Shown here one piece after another: positions 54,391-63,230 of a DNA stretch of 64,000 bases. The DNA is from Candidatus Flexifilum affinis (GTDB lineage: Bacteria; Chloroflexota; Anaerolineae; Aggregatilineales; Phototrophicaceae), in contig JADJPJ010000002.1 in NCBI GenBank assembly GCA_016713325.1, forward strand, positions 1 through 64,000. Reading direction: 5' to 3'. How positions within the stretch are numbered: position 1 is the stretch's first letter; every line of letters starts with the position of its first letter. The notes under the pieces are model-generated. The model had not been told where the DNA came from. It ran no database searches and saw nothing but the letters and a program-made list of their open reading frames with translations. The translations under genes and the position numbers were made by a program.

Positions 54391-54794
54391 GTTACGTCCG
54401 GGATCTTTGGCACTTCATATGGAATGAAAGCGATGAAATGAGAACAACGGCGCAGGTGGTCGTCCGCCGACACACCCACCCACTATAGCACCCTTCGTCA
54501 AGTCTACGCCCACGATGTCCCAATGGTCATGCTATTGCGTTGGTGCCAACTCAGCGGTGCCATGGTGAGGATGTCCTCACGCCGCGGCGATACTGCCATA
54601 GGCTTCTGATTCGGACAAGGCAATTATTAATGAAGATTTGTAAAAATGCTAACAGTCGCCCTCAGTACCCCTAAACATTTAGCATCACGCAAGTTGAAGC
54701 GGATACGCTGAACCATACACAAACAATGGTGCGACAAGGCAGCAATTCTCACATCGCCAGATAGTGATGAGCTATAGGGCAGCGCAGGAGATAC
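54391..54794. promoter_or_regulatory. Divergent promoter region with two palindromes, between wzz/kinase and the flippase gene
   Basis: This 404-bp gap separates the two arms of the glycan cluster and holds no gene. GTTGGTGCCAAC at 54539-54550 is a perfect palindrome with a 2-bp centre. GTGAGGATGTCCTCAC at 54565-54580 is a perfect 7-bp inverted repeat with a 2-bp centre. CTAAACATTTAG at 54673-54684 is a third palindrome, containing the CCCTAAAC motif seen elsewhere in the cluster. AT-rich tracts (around 54620-54660) could hold the flippase promoter. These look like operator sites. Confidence 0.55.
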
Positions 54795-56174
54795 ATGACA
54801 GATTATGTGGGGAAGCCTCCCAGAATAGGCTCAGGTACGGTCAGCGGCTTCTTCAGTCGTTATTCCGGCTGGATGCAGAAAATCAGTGGTGCGCTGCTCG
54901 ACCAGGCAGTGTTCGCGGGCAGCAACTTCGTCATCAATATCATCCTCGCGCGGCACATGACCCTCGACCACTACGGCGCATTTGTGGTGGTCTACACCTG
55001 GTTTTTGCTTTGCCAGAATATGTACGACGCCTTCCTGACGGAGCCGATGGCTATCCTCGGAAGCGGCAAGTACTTCAGCCAGCTCAAGGAGTACCTTGGC
55101 TACACCTTCGCCGGCCATGTCATCGTCACACTGGTTCTGGCGCTGCTGCTCGGGCTGGGCGCAACCGTTTCGGGCCTCTTCGACACGAATTTGATCTCCG
55201 GGACGATGTACACAGCGGCGCTGGTCTGCCCAATCCTGCTGACGCGCTGGCTGACACGGCAGCCGTTCTACATCATTGCCCAACCGCACTGGTCGGCCCT
55301 GGGCGGCATCATCTACTTTGTGATCGGACTTGCGGGAACCGTCCTGCTTGACCGGGCTCAGCAGTTGACTCCCAGCAATGCGCTGCTGACCATGGCGGTC
55401 GCCAGCGCCTTCTCCAGCCTGTTCCTTGCCGTCGTGTTCATCAAGCCCAGGCTCAATTTCCGTTCGATGTCTCTGGAAGCCAAACCCGTCCTGAGGGATC
55501 ACTGGAATTACGGTAAGTGGTCGAGCGGGTCGAAGGTCGCCAACTGGATACCAATCAACCTTTACTACGTCATTCTGCCGCTGCTGATCAGCCTGGGGGC
55601 GAGCGCTGCACTGCGCGCCATGAACAACGTGTTGATGCCGCTGAACATGGCCATCAGTGCATCGCTCGGCATTCTGCTGCCGATGTTCGCCCGCACCTAT
55701 ACCGAGTCGGGCAAGGAAGGGTTGCACAAGCGTCTCATCCAGGTGCTGATCGCCTTCATCGCGGTTTCAGGCGCCTACTGCTTCATTTTCAGTTTCTTTG
55801 GTCAGCCCATCGTCAGCATCCTTTATGATGGGCAGTTCGACAGTTTCGTCACGTTTCCGATTCTGCTGACGATGGGGCTGGCGCCGATCCTGGTAGCCAT
55901 CAATATCACGCTCGATGCTGCGCTGCGCGTCATGGGCAAGATGAAGCAGTCGTTCATTTCAACTCTGCTGCCAGCGCTCCTGATTCTGACGCTCGGCGTC
56001 GCTTTGCTGTCGCAGTTCGGCCTGCTCGGCGCGAATCTCGCTTCTCTTGTCATTGGCGTGCTTGCCACCATCATCTATCTGAGGTTCTACCAACAGGCTC
56101 GCCGAGTCGATCCTGCGCAGAAGTCTGCGGAGACCTCGGACATCCCTGAACCGCCCACAACCCTTCCACTATAA
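54795..56174 (+). CDS. Polysaccharide flippase (Wzx/MATE-like)
   Basis: A 459-residue membrane protein with about 12-14 hydrophobic segments and a charged N terminus. Typical features are VFAGSNFVINIILARHMTLDHYGAFVVVY at the start and DRAQQLTPSNALLTMAVASAF later. It belongs to the polysaccharide transport/MATE superfamily and would flip lipid-linked repeat units across the cytoplasmic membrane. AGGAG precedes ATG 54795. It is the first gene of the plus arm. Confidence 0.88.
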   Translation: MTDYVGKPPRIGSGTVSGFFSRYSGWMQKISGALLDQAVFAGSNFVINIILARHMTLDHYGAFVVVYTWFLLCQNMYDAFLTEPMAILGSGKYFSQLKEYLGYTFAGHVIVTLVLALLLGLGATVSGLFDTNLISGTMYTAALVCPILLTRWLTRQPFYIIAQPHWSALGGIIYFVIGLAGTVLLDRAQQLTPSNALLTMAVASAFSSLFLAVVFIKPRLNFRSMSLEAKPVLRDHWNYGKWSSGSKVANWIPINLYYVILPLLISLGASAALRAMNNVLMPLNMAISASLGILLPMFARTYTESGKEGLHKRLIQVLIAFIAVSGAYCFIFSFFGQPIVSILYDGQFDSFVTFPILLTMGLAPILVAINITLDAALRVMGKMKQSFISTLLPALLILTLGVALLSQFGLLGANLASLVIGVLATIIYLRFYQQARRVDPAQKSAETSDIPEPPTTLPL

Positions 56175-56188
56175 GTGGAGTGCGATAG

Positions 56189-57193
56189 TTGCAGCAAAGA
56201 GAGATCATCGTGATTAGTGTCGTGATGCCAGTTTACAACGGTGAAGCAACGGTCGGAGCGGCGATCGAGAGTATTCTCACTCAGACGTTTGCGACGTTTG
56301 AATTCATCATTGTCGACGACGGATCGGACGATTCGACCCTGAAGATCATCGATGAGTACGCGCGCCACGACTCGCGCATTCGGATCATCCACAACCATCA
56401 CGGGGGGGTGAGTCGTGCGCTCAATGCCGGTTTGCAGGCGGCCGCCCATGACTGGGTAGCCATCATGCACTCTGACGACATCGCGATGCCGGCGCGGTTG
56501 GAACGCCAGTGGGAGATGTCTCAGACCGATCCCGAAGTGGTGATCTGGGGCTGCAATGGCTTCCACATCAATTCCCGCGGCGAGGTGATCAGCAACTTCA
56601 GGGTTGGGCCGTCCAGTAAAGAGGAATGCCGGCTTCTGCGTGCCGATGGCAAGATTGTTCAGGCCATTCACCCGACGGTCATGCTTAACCGCGAGGTCGC
56701 TTTGAAAGTCGGAGGCTACAATCCGGATTTTAACGTGTGCGAAGACATCGAACTGTTCGACCGAATGCTGGCGCATGGCGATCTGGTGACCATTCAGGAG
56801 GAGCTGTTCTGTTATCGCGTCCATGGCGGGAGCCTGAGCATGACCAAATACATGTCCCAGGGAATGATCACGCGTTACGTCATGGAACGCCAACGCTATC
56901 GACTCGATACCGGCGGTGAATTGGCTTACGACCAGTTCCTGAAGAATGCCCGGCGCCAATCGATCTTTGTCCGTTTTCGCCATCGCTTCGCGGATCTGAC
57001 CGGTCTGCTCTACCGACGGGCCGGCCTGGCCTATAGCAACAAGCAGTACGTGCAGTGGCTGATCTACATCGGCATGTCCACCCTGATCAGGCCGTCCTAT
57101 GTCTTTGGGCGCGCCTGGCAGCAGGTCCTCTCACCGCAATCGCGTCGTGCCGTCAACAGCCAGCGCTTCACTCAACGAACAGGGAAGGCCTGA
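56189..57193 (+). CDS. Glycosyltransferase family 2
   Basis: A 334-residue GT-A glycosyltransferase with ISVVMPVYNGEATVGAAIESILTQTF, FIIVDDGSDDSTLKIIDEY, IMHSDDIAMPARLERQ and the acceptor-site ADG-x-IVQAIHPTVMLNREVALKVGGY with CEDIELFDRML. The start is a TTG at 56189 with GGAG upstream; the GTG at 56210 is an alternative. The stop is directly followed by the next ATG. Confidence 0.9.
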   Translation: MQQREIIVISVVMPVYNGEATVGAAIESILTQTFATFEFIIVDDGSDDSTLKIIDEYARHDSRIRIIHNHHGGVSRALNAGLQAAAHDWVAIMHSDDIAMPARLERQWEMSQTDPEVVIWGCNGFHINSRGEVISNFRVGPSSKEECRLLRADGKIVQAIHPTVMLNREVALKVGGYNPDFNVCEDIELFDRMLAHGDLVTIQEELFCYRVHGGSLSMTKYMSQGMITRYVMERQRYRLDTGGELAYDQFLKNARRQSIFVRFRHRFADLTGLLYRRAGLAYSNKQYVQWLIYIGMSTLIRPSYVFGRAWQQVLSPQSRRAVNSQRFTQRTGKA

Positions 57194-58513
57194 ATGCAGT
57201 TCTTACAGGTGATTGAATCGTCCGACGTCGCAGAGCGTGTGAAAGCCGGAGAACAGACGTCGCAAGACGGCCGGCGCCTCAAGATCCTGATCTCTGCCTA
57301 TGCCTGTGTGCCGGGCATGAGTTCGGAGCCGGGTGTGGGCTGGCTGAGCGTGGGTCAGGCGGCGCGCCGTCATGAAGTGTGGGTGCTGACCAATGGGGAA
57401 TTCAAGGAGGAGATTGAGCAGGAGCTTGCGCTCAATCCCATGCCCAACGTTCACTGGATCTTTGTGGATGTTCCCAGTCGGCTCACTTCCTTCTGGAAGA
57501 AGGGCGAGCGCGGGAGGCGTATTCATTATAATCTGTGGCAGTACTGGGCCTACCGTGCCGCGAAAGAACTACACCAGATCGAGCGCTTCGACGTGGTCCA
57601 TCATGTCACCTTCGTCTCCTACTGGACGCCCAGCTACCTGTCTCTGCTCGATGCGCCGTTCATCTGGGGGCCGGTGGGAGGTGGAGACAGTACGCCATTT
57701 TCTTACTATTCCACCCTGAGCTGGAAGAGCCGCATCGCAGAAGTCATCCGCGATGTGTTCCGCGGAGTCAGTGAGATCATCGATCCCTTCATCGCCATGA
57801 CTGCCCGGCGTGCCGCGGTCGCGCTGGCGACTACCGAGGGAACGGCGAAGAAGATGCGCCGACTCGGGGCACGCAACGTAGGCATCATGAATGAAGCCGC
57901 GCTCACGATGGAGACGATCGAAACCGTGCAGAAACCGAACCGGCACGGTCAGAAGCCATTTCGCGTCATCAGCATTGGGCGTCTGATCGGATGGAAGGGC
58001 TATCATCTCGGCGTCGAAGCCGTGGTCAAAATGCATCAGCAGTTTCCAGACGTCGAATACCACATCCTGGGAACCGGCGTAGAAGCGGACCGGCTGAAGG
58101 CTCAGATCGCCGCCCTGGGCGCCGAAAGCTACATTCATCTGGACGGCTATCTGTCTCGCGACGAGGTGCTCCAGAAGCTGCTCGACTGCAACGTGCTGCT
58201 GCACCCGAGTCTTCACGACTCCGGAAGTTGGGTGTGCATGGAGGCGATGGCTGCCGGGCTGCCGGTCGTCTGTCTGCGATTGGGCGGGCCGGCCACGATC
58301 GTCGACGACGAATCCGGCTTCCGACCCAGCGGCGAGAATCCGCAGCGCTCTATCGATGAAATGGCGGAGGCGCTGGTGACCCTGGCGCACAACCCTGAGC
58401 TGGCGGCTCGGATGGGGGAAGCGGCGAGGCGTCGCATTCACGAGCACTTCACCTGGCCAAAGAAGGGCGACATCTACGACCAGATTTACCGTGAACTGGT
58501 GAAGACCCGATGA
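57194..58513 (+). CDS. Glycosyltransferase family 4
   Basis: A 439-residue GT-B enzyme. It has KILISAYACVPGMSSEPGVGW in the N-terminal half, then SIGRLIGWKGYHLGVEAV and the EX7E-type SGSWVCMEAMAAGLPVVCLRLGGPA in the C-terminal domain. It begins one base after the previous stop and ends in an ATGA overlap with the next gene, so it is tightly coupled in the operon. Confidence 0.92.
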   Translation: MQFLQVIESSDVAERVKAGEQTSQDGRRLKILISAYACVPGMSSEPGVGWLSVGQAARRHEVWVLTNGEFKEEIEQELALNPMPNVHWIFVDVPSRLTSFWKKGERGRRIHYNLWQYWAYRAAKELHQIERFDVVHHVTFVSYWTPSYLSLLDAPFIWGPVGGGDSTPFSYYSTLSWKSRIAEVIRDVFRGVSEIIDPFIAMTARRAAVALATTEGTAKKMRRLGARNVGIMNEAALTMETIETVQKPNRHGQKPFRVISIGRLIGWKGYHLGVEAVVKMHQQFPDVEYHILGTGVEADRLKAQIAALGAESYIHLDGYLSRDEVLQKLLDCNVLLHPSLHDSGSWVCMEAMAAGLPVVCLRLGGPATIVDDESGFRPSGENPQRSIDEMAEALVTLAHNPELAARMGEAARRRIHEHFTWPKKGDIYDQIYRELVKTR

Positions 58514-60060
58514 TGGATCGACCGCGCATCCTTCAGCAGCCCCTGTTCGGCAAGTCGGCGCTCTTCCGGGATGTCGAGCTCAGCCTGGAAAACCTCGGCG
58601 TCGACCTTCGGTTGCTGGGCATGGTGGCGCTCACCCTGGTGGTGTCGCTGGTCGGCGCCGTGGCGACGGCCTACCTGGGACTGCTCGCCATACCGCTTGC
58701 GGCCAGCACGATCCTGATCCTGTTCATCACCCGCCAGCGCTATCGCGTCTGGTGGCTGAGTCTGATCCTCTTGCTGATGGGCTATCTCTTTCTCAGCAAG
58801 GGTTTCGCGACGATAGGGTTTTTCCCGGTCTACGTCGGTGAGGCCGTGCTTGCCATCGGCATCCTGACTCTCGTGCTTGTCCCGTTCCTCGGCAAGAGAG
58901 TCCATCTGCGTCCGCTGCTGCGTCCTGAAGTCGCGGTGATGATGCTCTTCGTCGTCTGGCAGATCATCCAGACGGTGCCGTACTTCCGCGCGTATCAGCT
59001 CAACACCATCCGCGACGCGATGCTTTATGGCTACGCCGCCTTCGCCGTGTTGATCGTGCTGCTCATCCCGAAGCGCGATGTGCAGGGCTTCTTCGATCTG
59101 TTTGGCCGCCTGATCCCGCTGATGCTGATCTGGTTTCCGGTGCTGTTCTTCATCTCGCGCATGTCGCTGATCAGCGTTACCTTTCCCGGCGCGCCCAACC
59201 CCATCCTCTACACCAAGGCCAGCGATATGGGGGTGCACCTGGCGGGCATTGGCGCCTTCATGATGCTGGAGCTGGATCGCCGCAGCCACCCCTTCCCGCG
59301 CTGGCTGCGCTGGACGAACTGGCTGCTGTGGACCGCGAACGTCATCATTCTCGGGGCGATGGGGCGCGCCATCCTCGTCACGGTTGCGGCATCGCTTGCC
59401 ATAGTCGTGCTGGTGCAGCCCTTCCGGAGTGGTTGGCACCGGCCCTTGCTGCTGGTCGTGATAGGCGTCTGCCTCCTGGTCATCACCGGGCTTTACTCGA
59501 CGCTGAAGATCGATCTTGGCCTGCACCGGGAAGTCTCGGTTGAGCAGCTCGTCGAAAACGTCGCCAGCGTCTTCGGACAAGGCGACGACTCCGCTGGCGG
59601 CCTGGAGGGGACCAAGCAGTGGCGGCTGAGATGGTGGGATGCCATCATCCAGTACACGTTTCACGGGTCGTACTTCTGGATGGGAAAGGGGTATGGCGTC
59701 AATCTTGCCGACTCCGATGGCTTCCAGGTCCAGGAGGATGGTTCTCTGCGCAGTCCACACAACGGCCATCTGACCATCCTGGCGCGGTCTGGCGTTCCCG
59801 GCCTGGTGTTGTGGGCAGGCTTTCTCGGCCTGCTGGCGCTGCGCCTGCTGCGGTTGGCCATGCGTCGCAGCAAGAGCGATCCCTGGAACGCCCGCTACGC
59901 CCTCTGGATACTGGCCTATCTGGTGGCATTTGGCATTATGGCGGGGCTGGATGTGTTCCTTGAGGGCCCCATGGGGGGCATCTGGTTCTGGAGTTTGATT
60001 GGTTTCGTGCTGGTGTATTTCACACCGGCGAGCGACGGACAGGTCCAGCCTCAGGCGTAA
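58510..60060 (+). CDS. O-antigen polymerase/ligase-like membrane protein
   Basis: A 516-residue protein with about 12 hydrophobic segments and a large extracytoplasmic loop (about 330-405: ENVASVFGQGDDSAGGLEGTKQWRLRWWDAIIQYT). The segment GKGYGVNLADSDG with DGSLRSPHNGHLTILARSGVPGLVLWAGF matches the Wzy/WaaL-family signature of this loop. It would polymerise repeat units outside the membrane. ATG 58510 overlaps the previous stop. Confidence 0.88.
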   Translation: MMDRPRILQQPLFGKSALFRDVELSLENLGVDLRLLGMVALTLVVSLVGAVATAYLGLLAIPLAASTILILFITRQRYRVWWLSLILLLMGYLFLSKGFATIGFFPVYVGEAVLAIGILTLVLVPFLGKRVHLRPLLRPEVAVMMLFVVWQIIQTVPYFRAYQLNTIRDAMLYGYAAFAVLIVLLIPKRDVQGFFDLFGRLIPLMLIWFPVLFFISRMSLISVTFPGAPNPILYTKASDMGVHLAGIGAFMMLELDRRSHPFPRWLRWTNWLLWTANVIILGAMGRAILVTVAASLAIVVLVQPFRSGWHRPLLLVVIGVCLLVITGLYSTLKIDLGLHREVSVEQLVENVASVFGQGDDSAGGLEGTKQWRLRWWDAIIQYTFHGSYFWMGKGYGVNLADSDGFQVQEDGSLRSPHNGHLTILARSGVPGLVLWAGFLGLLALRLLRLAMRRSKSDPWNARYALWILAYLVAFGIMAGLDVFLEGPMGGIWFWSLIGFVLVYFTPASDGQVQPQA

Positions 60061-60100
60061 GCTGCGTCTGGGCGGTCATTGTTCGAAAGGATCCTTCGGT

Positions 60101-61297
60101 ATGCGCATCGCACTCATTGACTATCACCTCAACACGACCAATGCCATCGGGCATGGTTTTCACCGCATTGCGGAGGCTTTGAAGGACGAACACCAGTTCA
60201 CCGTTTTCGCGGCCTCGTTTGACAACCCCGATCCCGCGAAGATCGAGTATGTTCACGTACCTGCGCTTCACCGGCCGCTGTTCCTGCTGTTTCTCAGCTT
60301 CCATGTTACGGCGCTGCTGACCGTGTGGTGGTATCAACTGCGCAACCGCGTGCGGTTCGATGTCGTGCACAGCTCCGAGGTCAACGTGTTCAACCGGGGG
60401 ATCGTCTACCCTCAGTTCTGCAACACTGCGTATCTGCGCAACCAGTGGAAGACCTCGCGCCCCAGCGGCATCTACGGCCTGATTCGCTGGCTCGATCATC
60501 AGTTGCGCGCCCTGGCGGAGCCGCTGGTGTTTCGCTTCGCCCGCCGCATCGTTGCGCCGTCGGATGGCCTGGCGAGGGAGATCACCACAATCTTCGGCCA
60601 GAAGGTGGGCAGCAAAGTCCGCGTCATTCACAACCCGGTCGACATCGAGAAGATGAAACAGCCGGATGATTTCGACCGCGAAGGGAAGCGGCGCAGCCAG
60701 GGTTTCACGCCCGACGACCTGGTGCTGAGTTTTGTCGCGCTGGGGCACTTTGAGCGCAAAGGGCTGCCCCTGCTGTTCGCCGGCATTCAGGCGGCCGATA
60801 ACCCGCGCCTCAAGCTGATGATCGTGGGCGGCACACCTTACCTGATCGAGTCCTACAAGCAGCGGGCGAAAGACCTGGGCATCCAGGATCAGGTGGTGTT
60901 CGTCGGCACGCACGCCGATATTCGGCCTTTCCTGTGGATGTCGGACCTGTTTGCCTTTCCGTCCGCTTACGAAACCTTCTCCCTCGTTACGATCGAGGCC
61001 TGCGCCGCCGGCATTCCGGTCCTCGTTAGTCAACTGTACGGGGTCGAGGATTATCTTGTAGATGGGTTCAATGGCTGGCAGGTTGAGCGGACGCCGGAGG
61101 CGCTGGCGGAGAAACTACGCTTTGCTTTTGAGAACCGCGCCCTGCTGCCCCAGATTGGCCAGAACGCCGCCAACTCGGTCAAGGGCTATGACGGCGAGAA
61201 CTTCGTCGAGAACTGGCGCACATTCTACACGAGGTACGTTGCCGAATTCTCGAGTCCTTCAGGAGTGGGAACGCCGTCCCAGCTTCAGGCAAAATAG
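60101..61297 (+). CDS. Glycosyltransferase family 4
   Basis: A protein of about 398 residues. The N-terminal domain starts MRIALIDYHLNTTNAIGHGFHRIAEAL; the C-terminal domain has FVALGHFERKGLPLLFAGI and the EX7E-type FPSAYETFSLVTIEACAAGIPVLVS. ATG 60101 has AAGGA about 10 bases upstream; an earlier in-frame start at 59999 lies in the previous gene and is not supported. The GT4 fold suggests a retaining mechanism. Confidence 0.92.
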   Translation: MRIALIDYHLNTTNAIGHGFHRIAEALKDEHQFTVFAASFDNPDPAKIEYVHVPALHRPLFLLFLSFHVTALLTVWWYQLRNRVRFDVVHSSEVNVFNRGIVYPQFCNTAYLRNQWKTSRPSGIYGLIRWLDHQLRALAEPLVFRFARRIVAPSDGLAREITTIFGQKVGSKVRVIHNPVDIEKMKQPDDFDREGKRRSQGFTPDDLVLSFVALGHFERKGLPLLFAGIQAADNPRLKLMIVGGTPYLIESYKQRAKDLGIQDQVVFVGTHADIRPFLWMSDLFAFPSAYETFSLVTIEACAAGIPVLVSQLYGVEDYLVDGFNGWQVERTPEALAEKLRFAFENRALLPQIGQNAANSVKGYDGENFVENWRTFYTRYVAEFSSPSGVGTPSQLQAK

Positions 61298-61369
61298 CCT
61301 GCTGCCTTCCGCTCATGAGAAGCTGGACCGACAACATTACACACATCATCTTTCTGCTTTGGGGGAAAC

Positions 61370-61999
61370 ATGCGCTCTGACGACATCTTGAAACACGTCC
61401 AGGGACCGAAAGTACTGGACGTCGGCTGCACCGGTCACGTCGTGAAATTTGGGGATCCGGGTTGGCTGCACGGACGACTGCGAGACCAGTTCAAGGACGT
61501 CTCCGGCGTGGACATTTCCGAGTCCAACCTGAAGATGCTCCAGGATCACGGTTACGACAATCTGCATCTGGCCAGCGCGGAGAACTTTGAGCTGCCCGAT
61601 CGCTTCAATACCGTTGTTGCCGGTGAACTCATCGAGCATCTCTCGAATCCGGGGATGTTCCTCGATACGGCCAAGAAGCATCTGGCGCCGGGTGGCCGAA
61701 TCATCATCAGCACCCCCTATGCCTTCTCGCTTCTGTACTTCTTCTATGCCTTCTTCAAGTATCCGAAGACGTGCCAGAACGAAGAGCACGCTGTCTGGTT
61801 CTGCCTCCAGACGATGAAGAGCCTGACGGAGCGCGCCGGGCTGAAAATCGATCATGTGGAGATGCTCGAAGACTACGATCCGAACGATCCATCCGGCACG
61901 TACCGCACGTTCGTCAACCTGATCAGCATCTTCCGACCCATCATCCCGGCTCGCCTGCGCAAGAACGTCATGCTCTTCGTCCTGACCCCGAGCACATAG
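61370..61999 (+). CDS. Class I SAM-dependent methyltransferase
   Basis: A 209-residue protein. Motif I is KVLDVGCTGHVVKFGD, followed by VSGVDISESNLKML, FNTVVAGELIEHLSNPGMFL and LAPGGRIIISTPYAFSLLYFFYA, a normal Methyltransf_11/23 layout. It resembles methyltransferases that modify the reducing or non-reducing end of polysaccharide chains. GGGGGAAAC lies upstream of ATG 61370. Confidence 0.88.
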   Translation: MRSDDILKHVQGPKVLDVGCTGHVVKFGDPGWLHGRLRDQFKDVSGVDISESNLKMLQDHGYDNLHLASAENFELPDRFNTVVAGELIEHLSNPGMFLDTAKKHLAPGGRIIISTPYAFSLLYFFYAFFKYPKTCQNEEHAVWFCLQTMKSLTERAGLKIDHVEMLEDYDPNDPSGTYRTFVNLISIFRPIIPARLRKNVMLFVLTPST

Positions 62000-62032
62000 C
62001 CGCTGCACCAGGTGAGGTGGCCACATCCATCT

Positions 62033-63214
62033 ATGCGACTACTGCTGGTTCACAACTACTACCAACAGCCCGGGGGCGAAGATGTTGTCTTCGCCTCCGA
62101 GCGCGATCTGCTGGCGAAGATGGGGCATGACGTTCATGTCCTGACGGCGCACAACGATTCCGTCGCCGAGATTCCGCGCAGTCGGGCATTCGTGGAATCG
62201 ATCTGGAGCCGATCGTTTCAGCGCATCCTCGACGCGAAGATCGCGGAAGTGCGTCCTGACGTGGTGCACTTCCACAATACGTTCATGGTGATCTCCCCGG
62301 CCGCTTTCTACACGGTGAAGAAGTGGCGCATTCCGCTGGTGCAGACACTGCACAACTACCGTCTCGCCTGTCCAGCCGCGACCTTTTTCCGCGATGGACA
62401 GATCTGCGAGGCGTGCCTGGGCCACTTCGTCCCACTGCCAGGCATCCGCCACGGATGCTACCGCGAGAGTAAGGTGACGACGGCGACGGTGGCCGCCATG
62501 ATGACCGTGCATCGCGCGATGCGCACGTGGTCGAACCAGGTGGACCGCTTCGTCGTACTCACCGAATTCGCGCGCCAGAAGTTCATGGAGACGGGCCTGC
62601 CGGACGAAAAGATGGTGGTCAAACCCAACTTCCTGGTCGAAGATCCGGACGTCGGCGCCAGAAGCGGCGGATATGCCCTGTTTGTGGGTAGACTATCTGA
62701 GGAGAAGGGGGTGCGCACGCTGGTCGAAAGCTGGAGCGCCCTCCCGCACATTCCGTTGAAGATCGTCGGCGATGGCCCGCTCATGCCGGAGCTGCGTGCG
62801 CTGGTGGAAAGCCGCTCGCTGACCAACGTCGAACTGCTCGGCCGGCGCTCTCGTGAGGATACACTGGCCTTTATGAAGGACGCCTACTGCCTGGTTTTCC
62901 CCTCCGAGTGGTACGAGGGGCTGCCGATGACCATTGTCGAGGCCTTTGCCTGTGGTGTCCCGGTGATCGCGTCGAACGTTGGCGCCATGCGCGAGCTGGT
63001 GGCCGAAGGGCACACCGGGTTGTTCTTCACGGCCGGCGACACGTTCAGCCTGGCGACGACCCTGCAGCAGGCCTGGAGCCAACCCGACGCGATGTCGCGG
63101 ATCGGCCAGAACGCGCGGCAGGAATTTCTGGCCCGCTTCACGGCGGAACGCAACTACGAGCAGTTGCTGGCCGTCTATCAGAGCCTGACAGGCTCCGGCC
63201 AGCCGATCGGTTAG
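62033..63214 (+). CDS. Glycosyltransferase family 4
   Basis: A protein of about 393 residues. It starts MRLLLVHNYYQQPGGEDVVFASERDLL and has ACPAATFFRDGQICEACLGHF, a Cys-rich region seen in some GT4 enzymes. The C-terminal domain has FVGRLSEEKGVRTLVESW and VFPSEWYEGLPMTIVEAFACGVPVIASNVGAM (EX7E). ATG 62033 fits the family start; the GTG at 62012 is an alternative with closer GAGG. It is the third GT4 of the plus arm. Confidence 0.92.
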   Translation: MRLLLVHNYYQQPGGEDVVFASERDLLAKMGHDVHVLTAHNDSVAEIPRSRAFVESIWSRSFQRILDAKIAEVRPDVVHFHNTFMVISPAAFYTVKKWRIPLVQTLHNYRLACPAATFFRDGQICEACLGHFVPLPGIRHGCYRESKVTTATVAAMMTVHRAMRTWSNQVDRFVVLTEFARQKFMETGLPDEKMVVKPNFLVEDPDVGARSGGYALFVGRLSEEKGVRTLVESWSALPHIPLKIVGDGPLMPELRALVESRSLTNVELLGRRSREDTLAFMKDAYCLVFPSEWYEGLPMTIVEAFACGVPVIASNVGAMRELVAEGHTGLFFTAGDTFSLATTLQQAWSQPDAMSRIGQNARQEFLARFTAERNYEQLLAVYQSLTGSGQPIG

Positions 63215-63230
63215 AGACTGGAGCCTATTT

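Noticed and set aside
58486..59769. 427-codon open frame antisense to the polymerase/ligase gene, and similar long antisense frames at 1591-2469, 3483-4616, 4633-5529 and 18650-19714
   Set aside because: These are GC-rich mirror frames of real genes, with low-complexity Arg/Gln/His composition and no motifs.
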